Positions 8,079 to 17,401 are shown, counted from the first letter of the stretch. The stretch is 45,232 nt of DNA from JABDBK01 sp964533645 (GCA_964533645.1 CAZHMQ010000005.1:1-45232); one strand, 5' to 3'. Numbers and translations: made by a program. The notes: generated by a model not told the origin, from the sequence alone.

Positions 8079-8321
8079 ATGTCTAATGCAAAAGATACAT
8101 TAACAGCAGTAGTGAATACAGCTGCAGTGATAAATAAAGCATTCTCTGAGACGGTTACGGAATTGGCTAAGTTGGTGGATGAGAAACTTGAGATGATTGA
8201 AGCTATCAAACAAGCTATGGAAAAAAATACAAGAGGAATATACAACACTATTCGTATAAAAGAGCCAGAAAAATTGGCTGAAGCCTCTCACACCACTTCT
8301 AATACTATGAAGAAACAATAA
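8079..8321 (+). CDS. Small hypothetical helical protein, 80 residues
   Basis: An 80-residue protein predicted to be almost all helix (long run from residue 5 to about 50 rich in Ala, Glu, Lys and Leu) with a polar tail; no signal peptide or membrane helix. GAGG lies about 8 bases before the ATG. The composition recalls small phasin-like or chaperone-like helical proteins, but there is no motif to support a function. It is followed after 21 bases by the next gene, so the two may be co-transcribed. Confidence 0.55.
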   Translation: MSNAKDTLTAVVNTAAVINKAFSETVTELAKLVDEKLEMIEAIKQAMEKNTRGIYNTIRIKEPEKLAEASHTTSNTMKKQ

Positions 8322-8342
8322 AAATGTTACTAGGAGATAGGT

Positions 8343-9122
8343 ATGTTCGACCGGTTACAAAGACCATTTTTAACGGTTGAAACCGGCGAAGCCTATCAGC
8401 CTGTCCGTTTGACTTATGAGACTCATCAGACAGATAAATTGATACAAGCGCTTGAAAATCTGCAATGCATGCAAAAAAATGCATCGCCCAATTCCTGGAG
8501 TTGGTATTGGAAGGGAGAATGCGATGATCAACATTTTGATTCCGTCGATTCGTTTAGAAAAAATCCCGATCTTCCCATTCGATTAGGCACGATTACGCTA
8601 CGTGATAATAAAATTTCTATTAGTTTGCCCTCTTTTAAACGAGCTTGTCTTGCGGTGCCATTTTTTAATCGAATGATTCCTGATCAAGAGCTTTTTAAAA
8701 TCATATCTGCGGATTTTATTAACAAAGTTTTTGCGTTAGATGAACGGTTGCCGCATGGTTTTACCGAATTATTTAAAGATGATGAATTAGACCGCATTAT
8801 GCATCAACGTATCGAAGATTATCATCAAGTTAAAGCACGTTGCGAGTTAGCAGATAGTCCTGAAGTCGCATTTAAAATCTTATCTGAATATACTCGATCA
8901 GAAGCCATGAAACGATTACCTTATGCTGAGCGATATGTTTTTGAGTTAACCGGCAAAGAAGATATGGATGTGGTGTTTTTAGCATTTTATATTTATTTAC
9001 GTGGCCGTGAATTGGTTGCGATTAAGCGTTGGTTTGGTCAAACTGGTTATACACTGGCCGATGCAGCGGATGAAACTATAGAGCAAGTCTTTGGTGGAAT
9101 GGGTTTAGATATTATCGAGTAA
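8343..9122 (+). CDS. Conserved-looking hypothetical protein, 259 residues
   Basis: A soluble 259-residue protein with no signal peptide or membrane segment. AGGAG sits 8 bases before the ATG. The N-terminal 110 residues look beta/alpha mixed (WSWYWKGECDD, then LPIRLGTITLRDNKISISL); the rest is helical and acidic, ending GGMGLDIIE. I do not recognise the family. Its codon use and length look like a real, ordinary gene. Its neighbours (two tiny proteins before, an outer-membrane protein after) give no functional hint. Confidence 0.7.
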   Translation: MFDRLQRPFLTVETGEAYQPVRLTYETHQTDKLIQALENLQCMQKNASPNSWSWYWKGECDDQHFDSVDSFRKNPDLPIRLGTITLRDNKISISLPSFKRACLAVPFFNRMIPDQELFKIISADFINKVFALDERLPHGFTELFKDDELDRIMHQRIEDYHQVKARCELADSPEVAFKILSEYTRSEAMKRLPYAERYVFELTGKEDMDVVFLAFYIYLRGRELVAIKRWFGQTGYTLADAADETIEQVFGGMGLDIIE

Positions 9123-9210
9123 TAAGCGTACAGCGGAAGACAGTGTAAGTCTGGACAAAGTGGTCGGATAGGTTACAATAATTGAAATTGGTCAGGGATG
9201 TTGAAACCTA

Positions 9211-10074
9211 ATGGATAAAAAAAACGTTATTACACGGTTTTGTAGTTTGACGATATTTTTATTTTCTTTTGTGCCAGGTTTTTATACAGAAACGTGTTTT
9301 GCAAAAAATCCCCCGCCTAAATATTATCGTTCTCCTTCTAAACACTACTCCTATAAAGGAGAAACAACTCCCAAAGCAAAAACTTATGTCTGCAACAATT
9401 GTACGACCATGCGTCTTTTTGGAAGTATCTGGGGAGGTGGTGCCTGGGCTCGTTTAGGTCAATCACAATCATTTACCGATGATGCTACGCTTTATTCATA
9501 TAGTCCAAACACCAGCAACCAATTCAAAGCGTTATGGGGTGCATCCGTAGGAGAAGAGTTTCAGTTTTATCCTGATTGGGCTGTTGAAATGGGTATTGCA
9601 TATTATCAAACTGCAGCTTTTGAACCTAAAGGCACAGTGACACAAGGCGTCGATCCTGCTTCATCCAATACTTATCATTATCAATATTCCGTAACGCCTA
9701 GACAGTATTTGCTAGAAACAAAATTCTTGGCTGATTTGATGAATGGTTTTCATCCTTATTTAACATTGGGTGTGGGAGCTTCTTTCAATTCTGTCAATGG
9801 CTATAATGTCACAGTGCATTCGCCTTTTCCTTTTTCAACATTTACTCCCAAGTATGCAAGCAATACTAATATCAATTTTTCCTATGCGGTAGGTGTAGGT
9901 GTTGATTATGATGTAGTGAAATTTGCCCGTTTGGGTATAGGTTATCGCTATGGATGGTTTGGTAATGCGAATACGGGAGACGGTGAAATAAACACTGTCG
10001 ATATTTCGAAATCATTGAAGCAGAATAATTTAGGTGTATCGATGGGGTTAGTGCAACTTACATTTCTTATTTGA
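9211..10074 (+). CDS. Outer-membrane beta-barrel protein
   Basis: A 287-residue protein with a signal peptide of about 31 residues (ends TCFA before KNPPP), a Lys/Pro/Tyr-rich linker, a Cys61-x-x-Cys64 pair (VCNNC), and then a barrel of about 210 residues with amphipathic strands: GSIWGGGAWARLG, FQFYPDWAVEMGIAYY, FHPYLTLGVGASFN, SYAVGVGVDYDVVKFARLG and a closing LGVSMGLVQLTFLI. The pattern is that of small 8-stranded OmpW/OmpA-transmembrane-like opacity proteins. Only 24 bases separate it from the following secreted-protein gene, so the two are probably one transcription unit. The exact substrate or role is unknown. Confidence 0.75.
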   Translation: MDKKNVITRFCSLTIFLFSFVPGFYTETCFAKNPPPKYYRSPSKHYSYKGETTPKAKTYVCNNCTTMRLFGSIWGGGAWARLGQSQSFTDDATLYSYSPNTSNQFKALWGASVGEEFQFYPDWAVEMGIAYYQTAAFEPKGTVTQGVDPASSNTYHYQYSVTPRQYLLETKFLADLMNGFHPYLTLGVGASFNSVNGYNVTVHSPFPFSTFTPKYASNTNINFSYAVGVGVDYDVVKFARLGIGYRYGWFGNANTGDGEINTVDISKSLKQNNLGVSMGLVQLTFLI

Positions 10075-10098
10075 GATTGTCAAAAAAGGACATGAGTC

Positions 10099-12513
10099 AT
10101 GAAAGGGATTAAGTGGTTTTTTTTTAGTATTTTTTTAGCATTACTCTTTATTGGCCAATCCAGTTTTGCATTGCCCTTTAGTATTACACCGGTGGGCACA
10201 CTGCCCACTACTGTTGATAATGTTTCCGATGCTACTGCCTTTTACACTGTAACAAACACCACCACTCAACCTGCTCCAGCGAGTTTTGTTAAGTTTTTGC
10301 CACAGAATGTCAAACAAATAGTCGATAAGTCACAACCAACTTTTTGCGGGGCTCTTTTTACTCTCGCGCCGAATGCCAGTTGTATTTTGGCGCTCAATGT
10401 TTCAGGACCTGTAAACCCAGCTGATCGCAATCCGGAGCATCATCTTTTTGTGTGTAGAGCGGGTGGGAAAACCTGTGCAGGAACTGCATTTGAGCTGAAT
10501 GTCACTCAGATTACGTTGGTGTCTATTGCAGTGTCACCCACATCGGCTTCTATACCTAAAGGTACAACGCAACAATACGCTGCGACCGGTACATTTTCTG
10601 ATGGTTCCACAAGATCTCTTTTGACTTATGATGTGGTGTGGCATTCATCTAATACGGGTATTGCAACCATCAATGCATCCACTGGACTAGCAACAGGTGT
10701 AGGTGTAGGAAGTACCTTCATTACAGCTTCATTAGGCGGAATTACGAGTCCGGCGATGGGCGCGACTTTGACTGTGACAAATGCTGCGTTAACAAGTATA
10801 TTAATCACTCCAGCTCCTACCGCTTCGACTCCCAAAGGAACGACGTTACAATTTAGAGCGATAGGTACCTTTACTGATGGAACGACTGCGGATATTACGA
10901 GTCTTGCAACGACAAGTTGGTCCTCTTCAGACATGTCGGTAGCAACGATTGGTCTTCATACAGGTCTTGCAACCGGAGTTGCGGCATCACCACCTGCTGA
11001 TACAACCATACAAGCAACATCAGGCGCCATTACTTCAAATACCTCAACGCTTACTGTGACGGCTGCGGTGTTAGAGTGTATTACCGTCACTCCAGATCCA
11101 GGTAATGTCGCAGTTGGTGACATGCTTCAATTTACCGCTATCGGTTCCTACAGTGACGGGAGCACCGCAGATATTACGAGTGACTCCTCCACAGATTGGA
11201 TTTCTTCAGATCCATTGAAAGCAGCTATTGGTCTTCATACAGGTCTTGCAACAGGGGTCGCTACAGGTACTACAAATATTACTGCAGCTAAGGACGGCAT
11301 AACGAGTCAGCCTGTGGTATTAACTGTATCGGCAGTTTTGGTATCGATTGCGGTCACACCGCCTTTTATCACACCACCCACTTCAGTGAATCCATTTGTT
11401 ATTTATGTAGGGGAAAACTTTCAATATACAGCGACAGCAACTTTTAATACCGGACCAACCTCAGATATTACTAATAGCGCATCGTGGGGTTCATCTAATC
11501 CTCTTATTGCATCTGTGGACAATATTGTTACCAAAGGCTTAGTAACCGGTCTTGCTCCGGGAGTCACAAATATTCAGGCGGCTAGTGGTGCTGTGATAGG
11601 TGCGGCACCTTTGATTGTCAATGATCAAAAACTTTATGCGGGATTGATTAATACTAATGTATGCATCTCTTCGAATGGCGGTGCGTCATGGGGCAATTGT
11701 GTCATTCCCGATGCAGGAGCGCCCATTGTAGATATGGCTTCAGCAGATGGAAGCATATACGCGGTTACTTCAACTAAGGCTTGTTATAACCGGAATAATT
11801 TAACGTGGGTTTGTACAACACCAGTCGGTGTTCCTGCAGCTATCACTGCACTTAGTTTAACTTATGTTTATATATCAGATTTTACTATTATTCCTATTGT
11901 ATGTGTTTCATCTGACAACGGTGTTAACTATGGCGAGTGTAACGCCGTAGGAGTCGATCCTGCTGACGGTATCACTTCTCTAGCGGTTACGAATACCAGT
12001 AATCTTTACGCAGGCATGCTTTCAGGTTTAGTGTGCAAATCTTCTGATAATGGCGGCACTTGGCCTAGTTGTGTCGCTACTGGAGCGACTTTAGTCAGGG
12101 CTCTTGCCGTCGACAGAAGTACGGGATATGTTTATGCAGGAGCTACCTTTGCTGCTGTGAATGGAGGCGTTTGTGTGTCGACTAATGCTGGCGGAAGTTA
12201 TACTTGCAATTCGGCAGATTTTCTTGCGGATCCTGTATTATCCGTAGCGGTAGCTAGTGGTTATTTATATGCAGGTACTACCTCAGGAAAAGTTTGCGTA
12301 TCAACAAACAATGGATCAACCTTCACTTGTAACACCGTGCCTGGATCCGCAAGTGTTACAAACATTGTTATTGATAGATATGGTTTAGTGTTTGCAGGCA
12401 CTGTTGCAGGTAAAGTCTGTCAATCGTATAATCATGGAGCGACGTGGCCTATTTGCCAACCCGTGTTTTCGCCTGTTTCTCAAGTAAGCGGTCTTGCTTT
12501 GACGCAGCCTTAA
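10099..12513 (+). CDS. Secreted Ig-like (Big_2) and Asp-box propeller protein
   Basis: An 804-residue exported protein: signal peptide (about 1-24, ends SSFA), an N-terminal beta domain with four Cys (about 25-135), four bacterial Ig-like group 2 domains (about 140-228, 230-322, 325-411, 414-508; each has FSDGST/FTDGTT-like and GLATGV motifs), then a C-terminal region (510-804) of seven repeats of the form L/VYAG...VC.SSDNGGTW..C. The SSDNGGTW core is the Asp-box of sialidase-like propellers. Every repeat carries two Cys about 10-12 residues apart. The domains suggest an extracellular or surface adhesin/glycan-binding protein rather than an enzyme, since no catalytic set is visible. It sits 3 bases from the convergent gspF. 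A role as type II cargo is inference. Confidence 0.8.
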   Translation: MKGIKWFFFSIFLALLFIGQSSFALPFSITPVGTLPTTVDNVSDATAFYTVTNTTTQPAPASFVKFLPQNVKQIVDKSQPTFCGALFTLAPNASCILALNVSGPVNPADRNPEHHLFVCRAGGKTCAGTAFELNVTQITLVSIAVSPTSASIPKGTTQQYAATGTFSDGSTRSLLTYDVVWHSSNTGIATINASTGLATGVGVGSTFITASLGGITSPAMGATLTVTNAALTSILITPAPTASTPKGTTLQFRAIGTFTDGTTADITSLATTSWSSSDMSVATIGLHTGLATGVAASPPADTTIQATSGAITSNTSTLTVTAAVLECITVTPDPGNVAVGDMLQFTAIGSYSDGSTADITSDSSTDWISSDPLKAAIGLHTGLATGVATGTTNITAAKDGITSQPVVLTVSAVLVSIAVTPPFITPPTSVNPFVIYVGENFQYTATATFNTGPTSDITNSASWGSSNPLIASVDNIVTKGLVTGLAPGVTNIQAASGAVIGAAPLIVNDQKLYAGLINTNVCISSNGGASWGNCVIPDAGAPIVDMASADGSIYAVTSTKACYNRNNLTWVCTTPVGVPAAITALSLTYVYISDFTIIPIVCVSSDNGVNYGECNAVGVDPADGITSLAVTNTSNLYAGMLSGLVCKSSDNGGTWPSCVATGATLVRALAVDRSTGYVYAGATFAAVNGGVCVSTNAGGSYTCNSADFLADPVLSVAVASGYLYAGTTSGKVCVSTNNGSTFTCNTVPGSASVTNIVIDRYGLVFAGTVAGKVCQSYNHGATWPICQPVFSPVSQVSGLALTQP
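10948..11251 (+). repeat. Direct repeat within the Ig-like domains
   Basis: A 26-base stretch coding IGLHTGLAT is identical at 10948-10973 and 11226-11251. Such identity between neighbouring Ig domains points to recent intragenic duplication or gene conversion. Confidence 0.7.
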
Positions 12514-12516
12514 TTT

Positions 12517-13734
12517 CTAACCTGTAAATTGATCAAGTTGGAAAATAGGTAGCAAAATCGCAAGCACAATAAACAACACAATGGCACCCATGATTAAAAT
12601 AATAGCGGGTTCAAACAATGCAAGCGTGGTTTCAATCAAGCGTGTAATTTCTGCATCTTGATTATTTGCCGCGCGCTCTAACATATTTTCAAGTTGACCA
12701 CTGGCTTCACCACTGGCGATTAAGTGTATGCTCATGGGTGGAAAAAACTTCGTTTGTTTAAGTGCTAAATGAATATTGGCACCTTCGCGTACACGATTGC
12801 ATGCTTCAAGCACGGCATTTCGAATAGGTAAATTGGTTATCAATTTAGAAGAAATACTCATGGCTTCTAATACAGGGACGCCTGCTTGCGAAAGAATAGC
12901 AAAAGTTCTTGAAAAACGTGCGGTGTTAGTGACTTTAATCGCGTTACCCATAACAGGAATGCGTAACCAAAAACGATGCACACGAGTACGAAAAGTAATA
13001 TTTGCTTTCATGCTTCGTCTGAAGAAAAAAATCATGATTGCTAAAAGCATTAAAACATATAAACCATAAGTTTTTAAATTTGCGCTTAAGCTAATGAGAA
13101 ATTGTGTCATGCCTGGCAGTTCTTGGCCGATATTGCTATACACAGATACCATTTTGGGTACGACAAATTCTAATAAAAATCCTACTATGCCTATGGCCAC
13201 TAATACCATGATAGAAGGATAAATTAAGGCTTGTTGAATTTTTTGTTTCATTTGAAACTGTTGTTCAGTGTAATCGGCTAAACGTTGTAGCACTATGTCT
13301 AAATGACCGGACTTTTCGCCGGCTGCAACGGTTGAGCAATACAGTTCTGAAAAAGCTTGTGGATAATCACCTAACGCTCTGGCGAGCGAATGACCTTCTA
13401 AGACTTTACTGCGCACGGCTAAGATTAAGCCTTTGGTGCGTGTTTTTTCAGTTTGTTCGGCAACCGCGGACAACACTTCTTCAATAGGTAAGCCTGCGGC
13501 GACGAGAGTTGCGAGTTGGCGAGTCATTAATGCGAGTTCTTTTACATTGACCGCCGGTTTGCCAAAGGCTTTTATTTTAAAATGAGCCATTTTTTGTTGG
13601 GCAAGTTGCACATCGAGAACCGTTAAATCTTGTTCACGTAATAATTGTCTGGCGTGTTTTATGGAGTCCGCTTCAATAACGCCTTTTTGTGCAGCGCCTT
13701 TTGAATTTAATGCATGATATTGAAATGCTGACAT
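12517..13734 (-). CDS. gspF: Type II secretion platform protein GspF
   Basis: A 405-residue polytopic inner-membrane protein at the centre of the pseudopilus assembly platform. It has two T2SSF domains, each with a cytoplasmic helical bundle: the first contains LATLVAAGLPIEEVLSAV and the second FSRTFAILSQAGVPVLEAM. Three membrane segments lie at about 170-190, 220-238 and 375-398. The length matches the family (about 405). It follows gspE with 3 bases between them. The normally adjacent gspG is about 4.9 kb away, beyond a block of opposite-strand genes. Confidence 0.95.
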   Translation of the reverse strand: MSAFQYHALNSKGAAQKGVIEADSIKHARQLLREQDLTVLDVQLAQQKMAHFKIKAFGKPAVNVKELALMTRQLATLVAAGLPIEEVLSAVAEQTEKTRTKGLILAVRSKVLEGHSLARALGDYPQAFSELYCSTVAAGEKSGHLDIVLQRLADYTEQQFQMKQKIQQALIYPSIMVLVAIGIVGFLLEFVVPKMVSVYSNIGQELPGMTQFLISLSANLKTYGLYVLMLLAIMIFFFRRSMKANITFRTRVHRFWLRIPVMGNAIKVTNTARFSRTFAILSQAGVPVLEAMSISSKLITNLPIRNAVLEACNRVREGANIHLALKQTKFFPPMSIHLIASGEASGQLENMLERAANNQDAEITRLIETTLALFEPAIILIMGAIVLFIVLAILLPIFQLDQFTG

Positions 13735-13737
13735 ACA

Positions 13738-15219
13738 TTAATTCTCACTCGTCACGCGTAACACCTCTTCAAGCGAAGTATCACCTGCCAACACTCGCCT
13801 TAGTCCATCTTGGCGAATACCAGGAAATAAAGTACGGGCATATTGCTTCATATCTTGTTCGGATGCTTTGCTATGTATCATGGAACGTAAGGTATCATCG
13901 ATAGCAATAAGTTCATAAACACCACTTCGACTGCTATAACCACTATTTCTGCAGTTTGCACAACCCTGTGGTCTATAAATTGTCGGGGGTGATGAAGGAT
14001 CAACGTCTAACATAGCGCATTCGCGTTCACTCGCGACGACGGGTTTTTTACATGTTTTACATAATAAACGTATTAATCGTTGCGCTAAAACGCCTATCAA
14101 ACTAGATGAAATGAGAAAAGGTTCTATGCCCATATCATCTAAACGCGTAATAGCACCGATGGCGCTATTCGTATGTAAGGTCGATAACACTAAGTGACCA
14201 GTGAGACTCGCTTGAATGGCAATTTGTGCGGTTTCTAAATCTCGAATTTCACCTATCATGACAACATCAGGATCTTGACGCAAAATAGCCCGCAAACCTT
14301 TGGCAAATGTCATATTTACTTTAGCATTCACTTGAGTTTGGCCTATGCCTGCAAGATCGAACTCAATAGGATCTTCGACGGTTAAAATATTTCGCGTGTT
14401 ATTGTTGAGCGAGGTAAGAGCTGCATAGAGCGTGGTGGTTTTACCCGAACCTGTAGGCCCTGTCACTAAAATAATACCGTGAGGAATGGCAATCAATTGT
14501 TTCATAATGGCAAAACTATGGGGTTCCATGCCCAATTGTTCTAAATCAAGCCGTGCATTTTGTTTGTCTAGCAAACGTAATACCACACGTTCGCCATGAC
14601 TGGTTGGCATAGTGGAAACACGCACGTCAACTGCGCGGCCCGCAATACGCAGCGTGATGCGTCCGTCTTGTGGTAAACGTTTTTCAGCGATATCGAGTTT
14701 GGCCATGATTTTGATACGTGACACAATCAAGGGTGCCAAAATACGCTGTGGTTCTAACACTTCGCGTAATACACCATCGACGCGGAAGCGAATGCTAATA
14801 TGATTTTCGAAGGTTTCAATGTGCACATCGGATGCGCCATCTTTGATAGCTTCGCTTAAGAGAGCATTTAATAAACGTATGATGGGCGCATCATCTTGCT
14901 TTTCGAGTAAATCTTCAGGTTTAGGCAACTCATGGATTAAATCAAATAAATTCATGGAATCGCCCATGTCTTCTGCCATCTGCATCGCGGTACTGGTATC
15001 TGTTTCGTAATGTTTTACTAAGAGCTTGCTAAAACTATCCTCGTCAATCTGTTCTAATACCATGGGAACGCTTAAATACCGTCTTAATTCGCTCAATATG
15101 GCTACGCTAGGTTTATTGCAATACACTACCATGGCTTTATCATCATCCACTTGGGTGATAAGCACGCCATAACGCTTAGCGAATGAAAAAGGTAATTTAT
15201 GTGGTTTATCGTTCTCCAT
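13738..15219 (-). CDS. gspE: Type II secretion ATPase GspE
   Basis: A 493-residue hexameric secretion ATPase that drives pseudopilus assembly from the cytoplasm. Walker A is GPTGSGKT (254-261), the Asp box and Walker B lie at VEDPIEF (281-287) and QDPDVVMIGEIRD (315-327), and the His box includes STLHTNSA. The zinc module keeps two CxxC pairs (Cys387/Cys390 and Cys420/Cys423), a feature of GspE/PilB proteins. The N1 domain (about 1-100) is where GspL binds. Its ATG overlaps the gspD stop by one base. Confidence 0.96.
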   Translation of the reverse strand: MENDKPHKLPFSFAKRYGVLITQVDDDKAMVVYCNKPSVAILSELRRYLSVPMVLEQIDEDSFSKLLVKHYETDTSTAMQMAEDMGDSMNLFDLIHELPKPEDLLEKQDDAPIIRLLNALLSEAIKDGASDVHIETFENHISIRFRVDGVLREVLEPQRILAPLIVSRIKIMAKLDIAEKRLPQDGRITLRIAGRAVDVRVSTMPTSHGERVVLRLLDKQNARLDLEQLGMEPHSFAIMKQLIAIPHGIILVTGPTGSGKTTTLYAALTSLNNNTRNILTVEDPIEFDLAGIGQTQVNAKVNMTFAKGLRAILRQDPDVVMIGEIRDLETAQIAIQASLTGHLVLSTLHTNSAIGAITRLDDMGIEPFLISSSLIGVLAQRLIRLLCKTCKKPVVASERECAMLDVDPSSPPTIYRPQGCANCRNSGYSSRSGVYELIAIDDTLRSMIHSKASEQDMKQYARTLFPGIRQDGLRRVLAGDTSLEEVLRVTSEN

Positions 15220-17231
15220 TATAAATCTTCATCTTTATCAAAAGGTTTAGGTAGTTTCACATTGTTTTTCCAAGGCTGTAAAATATTTTCTAATTTTTGC
15301 TTGCCTTGTGCAGATAGATCTTCTGGCCATTTGATTTGTGCTTTACGTGTTAAGTCATATTTGGTGTGCGTAATGGATTCTGCATCAATATTATCGTGTA
15401 CGATGGTAGGTTTAATGAATACCATGAGGTTTTTCTTTTCCAAGCGGCGCGTTTTATGTTGGAATAAAAGACCTACGAATGGTATATCGCCTAAAATAGG
15501 AATTTTGTCTACGCTGTCGGTGATATTATTGCTGATCAGGCCGCCTAATACTAGGATGTCTCTGCTGTTTACAATCACAGAGTTTGTGATTTGGCTTGTG
15601 TTAACGGTTGGATTTAATCCAGGATTATCAGGGTTTTTGAGAGTGTCATTTTTCAACACAATTTTTAAACGTATGGCATCACCTAAGTTGATTTGTGGTG
15701 TGACTTCTAATTTAAGTTCAACATTGAGTCGATTGAAAGTATTGAAAGGTGTAACCGTAGTCGAACTACCTGTCGTCGCGTAAGAACCCGTTTGATCGGT
15801 AACTTGCTGGCCTACCGCTAAGGTTGCTTTTTGGTTGTCAAGCACCATGATAGAAGGTGTGGATAAAATATCTACGCCGGATTTTTTTTGTAAAATACTT
15901 AAAATAGATTGAATTTGTGCACTTGGAATAATGCCTACGGAGCCTAATCCTAAAGGATTAAAACCGCCTGCTGCAAGCGCTGCTGTTTGCTCTGCGCTTC
16001 CCAATGAGCCCCATTGTATGCCGAGGTTCTTGGTATCATCTTGATCGATTTCAACAATAATGCCTTCAACTAAAACTTGTGCGGGACGAATATCAAGTTT
16101 TGTAACGATAGAGGTTAAGGCTGTCATCATGCGTGGGGGTGCAGTGATGATGATGGCATTGGTATTTGGCTCAGCCTGAATACTTGTTTGATTTTCCGTA
16201 ACTTTGACGGGTGATGGGCTACTCCCACCGCCAGAAGGATAGCTGACCACCGCGCCACCGGAAGCTGATCCATCTTTGTTCATAATATTTTGAGCTATTT
16301 TACCTAAGATAGGTGCAAAATCTTTGGCTTGCAAATAGCGCAAATAAATCACTTGAGTATTTCCTGAAGCACCTGCGCTTGGGACATCGAGTTGTGAAAT
16401 CAAAAAGCGTGTGCGTACGCGCGCTGCTTTGTTGCCGCTTACCAAAATACTGTTGCTACGCTCATCGGGTGCAATAGAAACGAGAGGAGTATCGCCACTT
16501 GCGCGAGCAGCATTTTGTAAATTCGTAATAACGGTAGCAAGTTGTGCTGCAGAAGTTTGTCGTAGTGGGACGATATCGATTTCAGAATTAGATGCTCTGT
16601 CGACATCACGAATGATTTCATCGATACGTTTTAAATTAGCTGCTCTACCTAAAATAATGAGTACATTGCCTGGAGTGTATGCCGAAACATTACTCCACTG
16701 AGGTAATAACGGTCTGACAATGGGAATGAGCTGGCTTGCATTAACGTTTTCGAGTGGAAATACTCTGACTACCACTTCGTCCCCTTTGCCGGGAGATTGA
16801 CGAGAGGCAACCCTGCTAGCCATTTCTGCGCTTTCCATATTGGGAACTATTTTGACAACATTGCCACTAGGGATAGCAGAATAACCTAACAATTCTAACA
16901 CAGATAAGAAAAGTTGATAAACTTCACTAGGTCGAATGGGTTTGCTTGAAATAAGCGAAATTTTGCCACTGACTTTGGGATCAACAATAAAGTTTTTCCC
17001 TGTTTCGCGGGAAACTTCATTGATAATGCTTAAAATATCAGCATCTTGTAAATTCCATAAGCGACTTGCTTGAGCTTTAGGTTCGGGAGGAAGTACAGGA
17101 ATAACCCCAGGTGGTGGGGAAATGACTTCAAGAGGCGGCGCCGGAACGACTACTTTTTTTGGCTCGGCAAAGCTGTAACTAAAAAAAATACAGGTACAAA
17201 GTACGGTCAATATGCGAAAAGCCTGTTTCAT
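15219..17231 (-). CDS. gspD: Type II secretion secretin GspD
   Basis: A 670-residue outer-membrane secretin forming the exit channel. Signal peptide about 1-22 (ends SYSFA), a Pro-rich linker, then N0 (LWNLQDADILSIINEVSRE, about 60-130), N1-N3 ring-forming repeats (about 140-370, with the Ser/Gly-rich insertion GGGSSPSP in N3), and the secretin barrel (about 375-620, with VPILGDIPFVGLLFQ near its end). The C-terminal tail of about 40 residues may bind a pilotin, though none is seen nearby. It begins the minus-strand gspD-E-F run. AGGG lies before the ATG. Confidence 0.96.
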   Translation of the reverse strand: MKQAFRILTVLCTCIFFSYSFAEPKKVVVPAPPLEVISPPPGVIPVLPPEPKAQASRLWNLQDADILSIINEVSRETGKNFIVDPKVSGKISLISSKPIRPSEVYQLFLSVLELLGYSAIPSGNVVKIVPNMESAEMASRVASRQSPGKGDEVVVRVFPLENVNASQLIPIVRPLLPQWSNVSAYTPGNVLIILGRAANLKRIDEIIRDVDRASNSEIDIVPLRQTSAAQLATVITNLQNAARASGDTPLVSIAPDERSNSILVSGNKAARVRTRFLISQLDVPSAGASGNTQVIYLRYLQAKDFAPILGKIAQNIMNKDGSASGGAVVSYPSGGGSSPSPVKVTENQTSIQAEPNTNAIIITAPPRMMTALTSIVTKLDIRPAQVLVEGIIVEIDQDDTKNLGIQWGSLGSAEQTAALAAGGFNPLGLGSVGIIPSAQIQSILSILQKKSGVDILSTPSIMVLDNQKATLAVGQQVTDQTGSYATTGSSTTVTPFNTFNRLNVELKLEVTPQINLGDAIRLKIVLKNDTLKNPDNPGLNPTVNTSQITNSVIVNSRDILVLGGLISNNITDSVDKIPILGDIPFVGLLFQHKTRRLEKKNLMVFIKPTIVHDNIDAESITHTKYDLTRKAQIKWPEDLSAQGKQKLENILQPWKNNVKLPKPFDKDEDL

Positions 17232-17338
17232 GAGAACCCTGTTATTAATTCATTAATTTATCAGTAAGATAGCATATTTGCTTATGAAAATCCCTCTCTT
17301 CCCGTGTTCTTTACCTAGCCTTGATGGTTAGACCTTAA

Positions 17339-17348
17339 TGGTCGCGAC
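17339..17348. promoter_or_regulatory. 10-bp palindrome in gspD / 17.4-kb gene intergenic region
   Basis: The sequence GGTCGCGACC is a perfect palindrome in the divergent region between gspD and the 286-residue gene. GACC and GGTC half-sites repeat just before it (17331-17342). It could be a repressor site, but no regulator can be named. Confidence 0.25.
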
Positions 17349-17401
17349 CTGGTAAATAAGATAATAAAATCATATAGTTAATTCATTTCCAAGTTATCAT
17401 G

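Noticed and set aside
10626..10934. Opposite-strand 102-codon frame within the Ig-like gene
   Set aside because: Its Val/Ala/Pro-rich translation is a shadow of the repetitive Ig coding strand, with no ribosome site.
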